64,000 nt of DNA from contig JAGYML010000002.1 in assembly GCA_018400615.1 (NCBI GenBank), positions 1 to 64,000 on the forward strand. The letters run 5' to 3'. Of the stretch, positions 1 through 9,862 are shown in pieces. The translations under genes were made by a program, and so were the position numbers. The notes under the pieces were generated by a model. It did not search any database. It saw only the letters and a program-made list of their open reading frames with translations, and had not been told where the DNA came from. Source of the stretch: a bacterium (GTDB lineage Bacteria > Bacillota_I > Bacilli_A > Izemoplasmatales > Izemoplasmataceae). Position 1 is the first letter of the stretch. The number at the start of each line of letters is the position of its first letter.

Positions 1-71
1 GCCAGAATGTAAGGCGCTGTTTGTGTTTTTGGAAGTGCCTGTTCAACGAGGGTCTCAATCGTCTTTAGCAT
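1..71 (-). CDS. N-terminus of an unidentified CDS running off the left edge
   Basis: Reverse strand reads gaggtgatacc-ATG..., translating MLKTIETLVEQALPKTQTAPYIL; RBS-like GAGGTG upstream; truncated by window. Confidence 0.55.
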   Translation of the reverse strand, partial: MLKTIETLVEQALPKTQTAPYIL

Positions 72-175
72 GGTATCACCTCTTATAATTATAGCACAGA
101 GCACCCGGGGAAGATAGTAGAAGGAATTGCTTTAACATGTTATAATCATACCGATAAATTACGAGGTGATATAGA

Positions 176-733
176 ATGGGAAAATATGTTTTGGCCAGCA
201 CTTCACCCAGACGCCATGAATTGATAGAACTTACTGGGTATACATTTGAGACCATTGGTCCGGATGTGGATGAAACAATGAATGAAGCACTTGAAATAGA
301 GGCTCGCATCATAGATGTGGCAAAAAGAAAAGCGGAGGCAGTTGCACATGCCTATCATGAAGATGATACGATATTAGCGTGTGATACCGTCGTCGTATGT
401 GATGATTTGGTACTGGGAAAGCCTACAACGAGAGCGGAAGCGAAATCAATGATGCAAACTCTGGCAGGAAGAAGTCATCGGGTTATTACGGGCTGCGTAC
501 TTAAAAAGGGGCCCGTAACAAAAGAGTTTTACGAAGATGCAGTTGTAACATTTTCAAAAATTCAGGCCAGTGAAATCGATGTCTATCTGGATACTGAAGA
601 GTTTTATGGAAAAGCGGGTGGGTATGCTGTTCAAGGGTATGCCGCAAGATTTGTTACGTCTTTGAAGGGTGACTACTATTCAGTCATGGGGTTACCAGTT
701 AGCCGAGTTTACAGGGAATTGCTATTTACATGA
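176..733 (+). CDS. maf: Maf-family nucleotide pyrophosphatase
   Basis: N-terminal LASTSPRRHELIELTGY and ACDTVVVCDDLVLGKP motifs; full-length 185 aa. Confidence 0.95.
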   Translation: MGKYVLASTSPRRHELIELTGYTFETIGPDVDETMNEALEIEARIIDVAKRKAEAVAHAYHEDDTILACDTVVVCDDLVLGKPTTRAEAKSMMQTLAGRSHRVITGCVLKKGPVTKEFYEDAVVTFSKIQASEIDVYLDTEEFYGKAGGYAVQGYAARFVTSLKGDYYSVMGLPVSRVYRELLFT

Positions 734-829
734 TTTTGTAAGTCATTCAATGCTTTATGAAGGATGCTTGCAATCATCTTTTTTATTATTGGACCATGGT
801 ACTATAAAAATGTTTCAGGAGGAAATGGC

Positions 830-1351
830 ATGTTCAAATTGAAAGTACCCAAACACGATCGTCAGCGTGTAAAAGATAAATTGAATATCGTCGACAGTAA
901 AGAATACGAGTATGTCGTTACCACGGATGAGACCATGGTTGAAAAAGACAAGATAAACATTGTTTTTCCTGAAGAAGAAAGTGAAAAAGTCGGTCGCATT
1001 CTTGACGCGATTGTCAAAGGTGAAGACATTTTCATTACAGGTGAGAATGCACATGGAATCAAACATCTTGAATCAAGAAAAATTCATTATTTCATGGTAG
1101 TGGATGACGAAGTAAGGGCCTTTTTAAGCAACGCCTCATTCATTGTCAAGTACAAACTCTACGAACTTGAAGAACTTTTAGTGGATAAATATTTCATCCG
1201 TGTGAGTAAGTATGCATTGGTGAATATCAATAAAATAGACTATATCAAACCTGCTTTCAATTCGAAGTTGGTTCTGCAAATGCGGAACCATGAAGAAGTG
1301 GAAGTTAACAGAAGGTATTATAAAGCTTTTAAGAAAACATTGAAGCTATAG
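830..1351 (+). CDS. LytTR-domain DNA-binding protein
   Basis: C-terminal LEELLVDKYFIRVSKYALVNINKIDYIKP...VEVNRRYYKAFKKTL is LytTR-like; start set to the ATG after aggaggaaatggc rather than the track start at 764. Confidence 0.85.
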   Translation: MFKLKVPKHDRQRVKDKLNIVDSKEYEYVVTTDETMVEKDKINIVFPEEESEKVGRILDAIVKGEDIFITGENAHGIKHLESRKIHYFMVVDDEVRAFLSNASFIVKYKLYELEELLVDKYFIRVSKYALVNINKIDYIKPAFNSKLVLQMRNHEEVEVNRRYYKAFKKTLKL

Positions 1352-1366
1352 GAGGGCAGGCACATT

Positions 1367-3280
1367 ATGATTTTCAATATATTTGAATTCATTTATAATA
1401 ATCTATTTGTTGTTTCCATCATTGTCCTGTCTATCTTATTGGCAGGCTTGTTGGGCCGCAAATGGTATGAAGAAGTCAAGATAAACAAACGGTTGAATGT
1501 TAAGAAGACGATGCTTAGAAGTCTCAAGAACGTCACCTTCAAGCTACCTTCCATGAAAAGAACCCTACGTGTTTTCGTACCGATTGTTTTTTTGGGATTA
1601 TTTTTTCTTTTGTCATTCAGTGTACCCAAGGATTATACCAACCATTTGAAACGTGTGGATAATGAAGAGACTTTCATGTCTATTTACACAACATTCAATG
1701 AACGGTTTTATTCAACCCCCTTGCAAAACTCCGATGCGTTGAGTGATAGAGAATCGCAAGATGCCGAGCCCATCGGCTCCAAAAAGGTTATAGAAGGGCT
1801 TGATTTTGTTGCACAGGATGAAGAGCGTGTTTACATAGCCAATGACTCTGGAATAAAAGTCATAAGTGAAGGCGAGGATACTTTCAAAATTGAAAACAGT
1901 CTTCCATATCCGAGCATTCAAGATACTTGCGAGACTAAGACGTTTGATATAAAGGGGATTGCTATAGAGGGGAACAAGCTTGTGTCGGTGAGTTATTTCT
2001 CTCAAACGAATTGTCAGGAAAATAAAGGTCTTGTCTTTGATGGTCCTAACACCATAATAAGAGTGTACGATACAGATAAGGATTTTGAATTGGCAGATGA
2101 ATATATCATCGCGGGTCACCTTGATCAGGGGCTTTATAAAAATGGCAATCTGGTAGTGGCATCAAATGCTTATTTACCATCCAATCCCGACAAGGAGATG
2201 CTAGAGAGTTATTTTCCCCACGTCACCCATAATGATGAACGGGAAATCGCTTCGTTAAGCGATTTAAGATATATTGAAAATACCAATCCAAATACACTTT
2301 TATCCTTGTCGCTGATAGATATTCAAAGCGGACACTACGATTTTGAAACCACATTGACCGATTATAAATACCTGTTGGAAATGGATGAGAACAACGTGTA
2401 TCTCTCTACCAATGCTTATCAGTTTGACACCTCTTCAGAAGTCTTCGAGATGCAAAACCCCATAGAAAGCATTCATACCATAATTAGCAAATTCTCACTT
2501 AGAGACGATGAAATATATTTTAGCAAGACAAGACAATTCTCAGATAGGGTCACGCCGTTTGACGGATTTATATTAAAAGATGAAAAGCTGTTTGTACTCT
2601 TTGAAAGTGAAGACGGCCACCGGCTTCAATGGTTTGATTCACAAGTAGATGCAGTTGATAGTATCTTATTGAACAATCTCAAGGATTATGAAAGACTTCA
2701 ATTTGTAAATGGCTCACTCTTCTTGTATCAAGGCAGTAATCACACGCCAATTGAGGAAATCCAGGTTACAAACAACCAGCTAATCCCACTGAATACCATT
2801 GATTATGACAAGGCATCGACCACTGGAATGTATGAACTGGCATCGACAGATACTTCTGTTGCAGTTTCTAAAACGTCTTATTCGCTATCCGTGGATCTGG
2901 TGAGCAGTTCACACACTGTGCTAGATTCGTATAATCTGGATTTAGCTGAATACAATATCAGTACGCCTTTAACCATATACGATACTGAGGCCATGAATCA
3001 AAATGCACGTAAACACACCTTTTATCTCCCACTTTTGGCTTTGGAAGAAGATTCGAATTACCTTTACAAACATATGGTGGTGGTGTTGTCAATCAGGGAT
3101 GAAAGGGAATTCATTGTCGAACCTGTAGTAGAATTGAAAAACATCGAAAATCCCATGTCGCCTTTTACATACAGATATCTGGTCGTAGGGGATGAAGACT
3201 ATCATATTACACCGGGTGGAATCTTTGTAACAAATGAGTCCGCCCCTGGTGAAGTCATTAGAAAGTTCAGCTTTAATTAA
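1367..3280 (+). CDS. Membrane-anchored beta-propeller domain protein
   Basis: N-terminal TM segments then a long extracellular region with repeated strands resembling the secreted beta-propeller family. Confidence 0.65.
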   Translation: MIFNIFEFIYNNLFVVSIIVLSILLAGLLGRKWYEEVKINKRLNVKKTMLRSLKNVTFKLPSMKRTLRVFVPIVFLGLFFLLSFSVPKDYTNHLKRVDNEETFMSIYTTFNERFYSTPLQNSDALSDRESQDAEPIGSKKVIEGLDFVAQDEERVYIANDSGIKVISEGEDTFKIENSLPYPSIQDTCETKTFDIKGIAIEGNKLVSVSYFSQTNCQENKGLVFDGPNTIIRVYDTDKDFELADEYIIAGHLDQGLYKNGNLVVASNAYLPSNPDKEMLESYFPHVTHNDEREIASLSDLRYIENTNPNTLLSLSLIDIQSGHYDFETTLTDYKYLLEMDENNVYLSTNAYQFDTSSEVFEMQNPIESIHTIISKFSLRDDEIYFSKTRQFSDRVTPFDGFILKDEKLFVLFESEDGHRLQWFDSQVDAVDSILLNNLKDYERLQFVNGSLFLYQGSNHTPIEEIQVTNNQLIPLNTIDYDKASTTGMYELASTDTSVAVSKTSYSLSVDLVSSSHTVLDSYNLDLAEYNISTPLTIYDTEAMNQNARKHTFYLPLLALEEDSNYLYKHMVVVLSIRDEREFIVEPVVELKNIENPMSPFTYRYLVVGDEDYHITPGGIFVTNESAPGEVIRKFSFN

Positions 3281-3283
3281 TAA

Positions 3284-3316
3284 AACGCCCCTGACATATA
3301 TTGTCGGGGGCGTTAT
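3284..3316. terminator. Intrinsic terminator between convergent genes
   Basis: aacgcccctgacatatattgtcgggggcgtt inverted repeat. Confidence 0.75.
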
Positions 3317-3320
3317 GATT

Positions 3321-4760
3321 TTAGTATTTGCTTTTTTCATGCTTTCGTCCTTTTTTAAAATAGGACTGACCTACAATTCCGGGTTTGGTCATATTTCTTA
3401 TATCCAGAATAACTTTGATTTCTTCATCCGTCAGCAGGCCTTCTTTAATCACAAGTTCACGAATCGTTTTCCCTGTACTCATGGCTTCTTTGGCAAGTGC
3501 CGCACTTTTTTCATACCCTATGTGTGGAGAGAGTGCTGTGACGACTCCGTTTGAACGCTCAACATAGGAAACACATTTTTCCTTGTTGACAGTAATGCCT
3601 TCAATCGCTTTTGTTCTGAAGGCACTGACTCCACGTTTGAGAAGATCGAGTCCTTCGAAGAGATTCACGAAGACTATGGGCTCAAACACATTGAGTTCAA
3701 GTTGACCTGCTTCCACGGCTTTTGTGATGGAGACGTCATTGCCAATGACTTCAAAGGCAATTTGATTGATGACTTCAGGAATAACCGGATTGACTTTACC
3801 GGGCATGATGGAGGAGCCTGCTTGAACTTGAGGAAGGTTGATTTCATTCAATCCAGTACTGGGGCCGCTACTCATAAGCCTTAAATCATTGGCGGTTTTG
3901 GAGAGATTTACAGCAAGTGTTTTAAGAGCGGAAGAGAGCCACAGAAAAGGGTCAAGGTTTCTTGTGGAATCAATGAGGTTCGGAGCCGTTTTAAAGTTTA
4001 TGCCAGTAAGCTTTCGAAGATTTTGAATAACCGATTTCTTAAAAACTTCGCTGGCATTGAGGCCCGTACCTACGGCTGTAGCTCCCATGTTGATGAAGGT
4101 CAGTTCCTCAAGCGAGCTTTCAATTCTTCGGATATCTCTTTGGAGGGCTTCAGCGAAGGCGCCAAATTCCTGCCCGATACTGATGGGGACGGCGTCTTGA
4201 AGATGGGTGCGCCCCATTTTTACAGTCTCCAAATAGGTATTGGCCTTATCCAGATAAGCTCTATGTAGGTTTTTCAATTCGGTAATCAGTTTTTTGGCAA
4301 GCCTGATGGTGGCAATTTTTCCGGCTGTAGGCACGACATCGTTGGTCGATTGACCGAAGTTGACGTGGTCATTTGGATGCACTTCGCTGTAGGTACCTTT
4401 ATCAAACCCAAGCAGTTCACTGGCCCGATTGGAAAGGACTTCATTGATGTTCATATGCATACTCGTCCCTGCACCACCCTGAATCATGTCGGTGATGAAT
4501 TGATCGTGGAGGCCGCCATCAATGATTTGATCACACGCCTGCATGATGACGTCTGCGGTTTTTATATCCAGGTAATCGGCCTTCATATTGGCGTGGGCAG
4601 CTGCTCGTTTAACAGTTGCGAGTCCGATGATAAGTTGTTTGTGAATGGGTTGTTTGGAAATGGTGAAGTTTTCTTTTGCACGGGCGGTTTGGATACCGTA
4701 ATAAGCATTTTCAGGAATATTCACTTCACCGAGGAAATCTTTTTCGGTTCTGTATTTCAT
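3321..4760 (-). CDS. aspA: Aspartate ammonia-lyase
   Basis: MKYRTEKDFLGEVNIPENAYYGIQT, GRTHLQDAVPISIGQEFGA, GSSIMPGKVNPVIPE signature. Confidence 0.93.
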   Translation of the reverse strand: MKYRTEKDFLGEVNIPENAYYGIQTARAKENFTISKQPIHKQLIIGLATVKRAAAHANMKADYLDIKTADVIMQACDQIIDGGLHDQFITDMIQGGAGTSMHMNINEVLSNRASELLGFDKGTYSEVHPNDHVNFGQSTNDVVPTAGKIATIRLAKKLITELKNLHRAYLDKANTYLETVKMGRTHLQDAVPISIGQEFGAFAEALQRDIRRIESSLEELTFINMGATAVGTGLNASEVFKKSVIQNLRKLTGINFKTAPNLIDSTRNLDPFLWLSSALKTLAVNLSKTANDLRLMSSGPSTGLNEINLPQVQAGSSIMPGKVNPVIPEVINQIAFEVIGNDVSITKAVEAGQLELNVFEPIVFVNLFEGLDLLKRGVSAFRTKAIEGITVNKEKCVSYVERSNGVVTALSPHIGYEKSAALAKEAMSTGKTIRELVIKEGLLTDEEIKVILDIRNMTKPGIVGQSYFKKGRKHEKSKY

Positions 4761-5950
4761 GCTTGTTCCCCCTGTAATGTTTCCTTGACACATTGTAAAA
4801 CGGCTTCACTAACGACTTTCGCTACGCGTTTATTGAAAGGAGAAGGAATGACATAGTCACTGGAAAGATCCTCATCGCTCACAATGGATGCGATGGCTTT
4901 GGCGGCTTCCACTTTCATTTTTTCAGTAATGGAAGACGCTCTGGCATCGAGGGCGCCTCTGAAGAGGCCCGGGAATGCCAGCACATTGTTGATTTGGTTG
5001 GGGTAGTCACTGCGTCCTGTACCTATGACTTTGGCGCCACCTTTTTTAGCTTCGTCGGGAGAAATTTCAGGTGTTGGATTGGCAAGTGCAAAGATGATTG
5101 GGTCAGGGTTCATGGTTTTGACCATGTCCCTGGTAACGATATTGCCTATTGAAACGCCTACGAAAACATCTTTGTTTTTGAGCAGTTCAGCGAGAGAATC
5201 TTCTTTCAAAGAATCGGGCGTGGAGACAATGCCTTCATCGATCAATTCTTGCAAGACAAAGTCATAGCGGTCGTATTTGGCCTTTGTGACAACGCCTTTG
5301 CTGTTATACGCAAAGATGGTTTTAACGCCTGCGGCTTTGAGCATTCTTGCGACTGAACTACCGGCTGCACCCGTTCCACTTAGCACGACACTCAAGTCAC
5401 CGATGTTTTGACCGGTTAGTTTGCAACTATTCAAAAGCGCTGCGGTCGTTACGATCGCAGTACCGTGCTGATCATCATGAAAGACTGGAATATTGAGTTT
5501 CTTTTTGAGCCGTCTCTCGATTTCAACACACTTTGGGGCTTTGATGTCTTCGAGGTTAATGCCTCCAAAGGATGGGGCAAGAAGTTCACAGGTTCGAATG
5601 ATTTCTTCCGTATCCTTGGTATCAAGACAAATTGGAAAAGCGTCGACACCCGCAAATTCCTTGAAAAGTGCAGCTTTGCCTTCCATGACAGGGAGTGCGG
5701 CTTCAGGCCCGATGTCACCGAGCCCCAAGACTGCGGTACCATCGGTAATGACGGCAACCATATTTTGTTTGGTAGTATATTCATACGCTTTTTCAGGGTC
5801 TTTCTGTATGGCTTTGCAAGGTTCTGCAACGCCTGGGGAATAAGCAAGCGATAAGTCTTCAGGTGTACTGACAGAAACCTTGGTGCGTATCTCTATTTTA
5901 CCTTTGTTGTCCTTATGAAGTTTCAAACTTCTTTCTTTGAGGTTACTCAT
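4757..5950 (-). CDS. NAD(P)-dependent malic enzyme
   Basis: YSPGVAEPCKAI, TDGTAVLGLGDIGPEAALPVMEGKA, FHDDQHGTAIV motifs; overlaps aspA by 4 nt. Confidence 0.95.
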   Translation of the reverse strand: MSNLKERSLKLHKDNKGKIEIRTKVSVSTPEDLSLAYSPGVAEPCKAIQKDPEKAYEYTTKQNMVAVITDGTAVLGLGDIGPEAALPVMEGKAALFKEFAGVDAFPICLDTKDTEEIIRTCELLAPSFGGINLEDIKAPKCVEIERRLKKKLNIPVFHDDQHGTAIVTTAALLNSCKLTGQNIGDLSVVLSGTGAAGSSVARMLKAAGVKTIFAYNSKGVVTKAKYDRYDFVLQELIDEGIVSTPDSLKEDSLAELLKNKDVFVGVSIGNIVTRDMVKTMNPDPIIFALANPTPEISPDEAKKGGAKVIGTGRSDYPNQINNVLAFPGLFRGALDARASSITEKMKVEAAKAIASIVSDEDLSSDYVIPSPFNKRVAKVVSEAVLQCVKETLQGEQA

Positions 5951-6471
5951 GAATGACTCCTTTTAAATATATTGTTTCCATGCACGTCATAAGCGACGAA
6001 GCATGGGAAATTTTCGACTTCCAGTTTGTAAATGGCCTCTGGGCCAAGCTCTTCGTATTTGATCAGCGTCCGTTTCTTTATCTTGCTGGCAAGTAAGGCA
6101 CCCGCACCACCTGTTGCTATGAGATAAACAGCATGGTTTTCAATCATTTTTTCTCTGAAGGTTTCTGAACGGTCGCCTTTGCCAATCATCATTCGGAGTC
6201 CCTTCTCCATTAATGGGACAGCAAGCTCGTCCATTCTATAAGACGATGTTGGGCCGGCTGCTCCTATGACTTCGCCATTTCTTGCAGGTGTTGGGCCTAC
6301 ATAATAGATGACAGACCCTTCGATATCGAAAGGGATTTCTTTTTCATTCATCAGGCGTGCGTGTGCTGCATCGCGTGCGGTATAAATGGTGCCGGTAATC
6401 AATACTTTGTCACCAGTTTGAAGTTTTTTCGCTTCCTCAATTGAAATCGGAGGGGTCAAGTGGTGTGTCAT
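5947..6471 (-). CDS. Fumarate hydratase class I beta subunit (C-terminal catalytic)
   Basis: GDKVLITGTIYTARDAAHARL...YYVGPTPARNGEVIGAAGPTSSYRMD; overlaps flanking ORFs. Confidence 0.92.
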   Translation of the reverse strand: MTHHLTPPISIEEAKKLQTGDKVLITGTIYTARDAAHARLMNEKEIPFDIEGSVIYYVGPTPARNGEVIGAAGPTSSYRMDELAVPLMEKGLRMMIGKGDRSETFREKMIENHAVYLIATGGAGALLASKIKKRTLIKYEELGPEAIYKLEVENFPCFVAYDVHGNNIFKRSHS

Positions 6472-7307
6472 AGAACAATCACCTCATGTCTTGAAGAGTG
6501 ACATTGAATGTTGATTGCGACTGGTAATGAAGCGATATGCATTGGGAAAGTGTTGATTTTCACAGCAAGACACGTTGTTTCTCCGCCTACACCCATCGGG
6601 CCTACACCCAGTCGGTTGATTGCTTCATAAAGGTCCCTTTCCATTGCGCGTATAGTTTCGTTATCACTTTCATCATCAAGGTCCCTGAGGACAGCCTCTT
6701 TGGCTATGAGCGCACTTTTTTCGAGGTTTCCACCAATGCCAACGCCGACAATGAGGGGAGGACATGGCTTGCCTCCAGCGTCAAAAATAGTATCAAGTAC
6801 AAGCTGTTTAACCCCTTCGATGCCATCGGAGGGCTTCAACATGACGACTTTACTCATATTTTCACTGCCAGCACCTTTGGATGCAAGATTCAATTTCAAT
6901 TGACTTCCATCCACGATTTTGTGATGGATGATGGCAGGGGTGTTGTCTTTGGTGTTGATTCTATCGAATGGGTCGTTCACAACGGATTTGCGAAGGTACC
7001 CATCGGTATAAGCTTCGCTTACACCCTTATTGATGGCCTCATCCAAATTGCCTTCATAAAAAAGATCGCTCCCGATTTCGGCAAAAACAACAACCATACC
7101 AGTATCCTGACATAAAGGGGCAGACCCTTTTCTTGCGATGTCCTGGTTTTGGATGATATCGTCCAAAATAGATCGTGAGAGATCATCTTTTTCTTTATCC
7201 TTTGCCCGGTTGAACGCTGTGACAAGAGAATCGTCGAGTTCATGATTAATTCTTATCAAGGTTTCTTTGATTTTTTCAGTCACTTCTGAGAGGTCGATTT
7301 CACGCAT
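6468..7307 (-). CDS. Fumarate hydratase class I alpha subunit
   Basis: PLCQDTGMVVVFAEIG, GAGSENMSKVVMLKPSDG, GVGIGGN motifs. Confidence 0.93.
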   Translation of the reverse strand: MREIDLSEVTEKIKETLIRINHELDDSLVTAFNRAKDKEKDDLSRSILDDIIQNQDIARKGSAPLCQDTGMVVVFAEIGSDLFYEGNLDEAINKGVSEAYTDGYLRKSVVNDPFDRINTKDNTPAIIHHKIVDGSQLKLNLASKGAGSENMSKVVMLKPSDGIEGVKQLVLDTIFDAGGKPCPPLIVGVGIGGNLEKSALIAKEAVLRDLDDESDNETIRAMERDLYEAINRLGVGPMGVGGETTCLAVKINTFPMHIASLPVAINIQCHSSRHEVIVL

Positions 7308-7404
7308 TTTTACACCTTCTTTTAAATTACGACAACATTATAACATAGTAAGATTTTAATGCTACTATAAATTAGGAAAGAATGCTGAATATATGATATT
7401 ATAC

Positions 7405-7433
7405 TTGCACAAACAGAATTCTTTTGGTATAAT
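7405..7433 (+). promoter_or_regulatory. Sigma-A-type promoter of rpmE
   Basis: TTGCAC - 17 nt - TATAAT. Confidence 0.8.
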
Positions 7434-7488
7434 CCGTATGCGATAAACTTACTATGGCTTTTTAAGTCATGGCGGAAGGAGAATTAAG

Positions 7489-7710
7489 ATGAAAAAAGGC
7501 ATTCATCCAAATTATAAAAAAGCGAAAGTAGTTTGCACAACATGCGGTAACGAATTCGAAACTGGTTCAGTCAAAGAGGAAATTCGTGTCGATACATGTT
7601 CAAATTGCCATCCTTTTTATACAGGTAAACAACAACATGCTCAAGCAACAGGCCGTGTCGAACGTTTCCGTAGACGTTATGGCATTAAAAATCAAAACAA
7701 CAACGACTAA
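7489..7710 (+). CDS. rpmE: 50S ribosomal protein L31 (Cys-containing type)
   Basis: [27 protein letters not shown]...[12 protein letters not shown]. Confidence 0.97.
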   Translation: MKKGIHPNYKKAKVVCTTCGNEFETGSVKEEIRVDTCSNCHPFYTGKQQHAQATGRVERFRRRYGIKNQNNND

Positions 7711-7721
7711 TGTTTACAACC

Positions 7722-7748
7722 TAAAGGCCACTTCTCGTGGCCTTTTAT
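7722..7748 (+). terminator. rpmE terminator
   Basis: aaaggccac-ttctc-gtggccttttatt. Confidence 0.8.
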
Positions 7749-7769
7749 TTAATTTAAGGAGGGGCTGTC

Positions 7770-8378
7770 ATGCCATTACAACCTAAAAAAGGTTGGCTTG
7801 AAGTGATTGTAGGGCCAATGTTCGCAGGTAAAACCGAGGAACTTCTTAGAAGGATCAGACGCATGCAGTATGCGAAAAAACACGTGGTTGTTTTCAAACC
7901 GAAAATAGATACACGATATGATGAAACGTCTATCATTTCACATGATAGACAAAAAACGTCGTCCATATCGATAGAAACATCCTATGAAATCCTTAACCAT
8001 GTAGACAAAACAACAGATGTTGTAGCCATTGACGAAGTTCAATTTCTTGATGAGCCGGTCGTCGATATTATTGATCACCTGGTTAACAAGGGAAAGATAG
8101 TCATGGTGAGTGGGTTGGATATGGACTTCAGAGGTGAGCCTTTTTCATTTATGCCCCAGTTGATGGCTAAAGCCGAGTATGTGATGAAACTCTCTGCGGT
8201 GTGTTTGCAATGCGGCGCCCCTGCGACCAGAACCCAAAGAATCATTGATGGCAAGCCAGCAAAATATTATGACCCTGTTGTGTTGATCGGAGCATCAGAA
8301 TCCTACGAAGCACGATGCAGACATTGTCATAAGGTTTACAGGAAACCTCAACCATTCAAAGGTTATACCAACGTATGA
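7770..8378 (+). CDS. tdk: Thymidine kinase
   Basis: GPMFAGKTEELLRRIRR P-loop, AIDEVQFL, CxxC zinc pairs. Confidence 0.96.
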   Translation: MPLQPKKGWLEVIVGPMFAGKTEELLRRIRRMQYAKKHVVVFKPKIDTRYDETSIISHDRQKTSSISIETSYEILNHVDKTTDVVAIDEVQFLDEPVVDIIDHLVNKGKIVMVSGLDMDFRGEPFSFMPQLMAKAEYVMKLSAVCLQCGAPATRTQRIIDGKPAKYYDPVVLIGASESYEARCRHCHKVYRKPQPFKGYTNV

Positions 8379-8842
8379 GTACCTCCCATGAATACTTTAT
8401 GAAAGAAGCTTTGAATGAGGCAAAAAAAGCTGAAATGGAGAATGAAGTCCCCATTGGCGCGGTCATTGTAAAGAATGATGAAATCATAGCGCGCGGTCAT
8501 AACTTAAGAGAAACCTTGCAAAAATCCACTGCCCATGCAGAAATTGTAGCCATTGAACGTGCGTGTGAAGTGCTTGGGACCTGGCGACTTGAATCCTGTA
8601 CGCTTTATGTCACAGTCGAGCCCTGTCCGATGTGCGCAGGTGCCATGATACAATCTCGAATCAAGCGTGTTGTGTATGGTGCGAGCGATAACAAGACTGG
8701 TGCTCATGTGTCCAACATCAATGTTTTTTCAGGTGCGTTCAATCATCAAGTTGATGTGGTGGCACATGTCATGAAAGAGGAATCCAAAGCCATGCTGAAA
8801 AACTTCTTTTCTACTTTACGAAAAGATAAAAATAAGGTATAG
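8375..8842 (+). CDS. tadA: tRNA-specific adenosine deaminase
   Basis: HAEIVAIERA and EPCPMCAGAMIQSRI motifs. Confidence 0.95.
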   Translation: MSTSHEYFMKEALNEAKKAEMENEVPIGAVIVKNDEIIARGHNLRETLQKSTAHAEIVAIERACEVLGTWRLESCTLYVTVEPCPMCAGAMIQSRIKRVVYGASDNKTGAHVSNINVFSGAFNHQVDVVAHVMKEESKAMLKNFFSTLRKDKNKV

Positions 8843-8855
8843 TGTATTGGGATGA

Positions 8856-8968
8856 ACCTCTTAGTGATCATCTCCATCCAATAGGCAGCAGTGAACCAGG
8901 TCAGGCCGGGAACGGAGCAGCCTTAAGCTGTTTGTTTATGTGGGTGGAGGTGCTCAGTGAGAGATTTT
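8856..8968 (+). ncRNA. ffs: Bacterial small signal recognition particle RNA
   Basis: CAGGTCAGGCCGGGAACGGAGCAGCCTTAAG core; flanks ctcttagtgatcatctccatcc / gggtggaggtgctcagtgagag pair; directly downstream of tadA. Confidence 0.93.
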
Positions 8969-8993
8969 TCTTAACATGATTGGGAGTGATTTT

Positions 8994-9770
8994 ATGTCGA
9001 AATTAATATTTTTGGATTTGGATGGTACCATCATCGATCATGGGAGCAATTCAATTCCATCAAGTACTGTAAAAGCCATAGATGAAGCGCGGGAAAACGG
9101 ACATATCATAAGCCTAGCAACAGGGCGCCCGCCTTATTTGATTGAAGAAGTATTGGACAACCTCCATTTTGATGCAATCATCACAGCCAATGGCAGGTAT
9201 GTGGTTTATAAAGACAAAGTATTGCGAAAAGAAGTCATAGATGCCAAGACAGTGAAACATTTCATAGATGAAATGGCTTTGTATTCTGCAGATGTAGGTC
9301 TTCTGAGTATCGATGATTATCACATGGTTACAAGAACGAATGATACATGGAAGAAATTCAGTGATTACTTTCATTTGAAGGAACCCAATCTTAAACCGAA
9401 AAAAACTGACTTTAAAAATGTTTTGCAGATGATTCTCTTTCTTGAAGATCACAGCAAGCTCGATTTGTTCAGATCCCACTACCCTCACCTGGAATTCAAT
9501 ATCTCCTGTCCTTATGGGGTCGATATCAATACCTTGGGTGGCATGAAGGAAATGGGAGCGGAAACCATCAGACGGCATTTGAATTTTCCAATCGCCGATA
9601 CTGTAGCGATTGGGGATGGATACAATGATATTTCCATGATTGAACATGTTGGTACGGGTGTAGCCATGGGCAATGCCTGTGAGCCGTTGAAAGAAGCAGC
9701 CTCATTCGTGACGGCTTCCGTTGATGATGAGGGTATTTACAAGGCATTTAAAAAAATCGGCCTCATATAA
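8994..9770 (+). CDS. Cof-type HAD-superfamily hydrolase
   Basis: FLDLDGTIIDHG, AIGDGYNDISMIEHVGTGVAMGNA; start placed after gggagtg RBS. Confidence 0.92.
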   Translation: MSKLIFLDLDGTIIDHGSNSIPSSTVKAIDEARENGHIISLATGRPPYLIEEVLDNLHFDAIITANGRYVVYKDKVLRKEVIDAKTVKHFIDEMALYSADVGLLSIDDYHMVTRTNDTWKKFSDYFHLKEPNLKPKKTDFKNVLQMILFLEDHSKLDLFRSHYPHLEFNISCPYGVDINTLGGMKEMGAETIRRHLNFPIADTVAIGDGYNDISMIEHVGTGVAMGNACEPLKEAASFVTASVDDEGIYKAFKKIGLI

Positions 9771-9772
9771 GC

Positions 9773-9797
9773 GTTGATTTCAACGCTTTTCTTTTTA
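9773..9797 (+). terminator. Intrinsic terminator
   Basis: agcgttgatttcaacgcttttcttttt. Confidence 0.7.
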
Positions 9798-9862
9798 AAG
9801 AGTCAAGCCAATGAGTTTACTAATGATGGTTTTGACTATAGAATATAGGCGAAGGTGATAAT

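Noticed and set aside
4350-4856. 168-aa + strand ORF antisense to aspA
   Set aside because: Shadow ORF of a strongly conserved coding strand; no RBS or family resemblance
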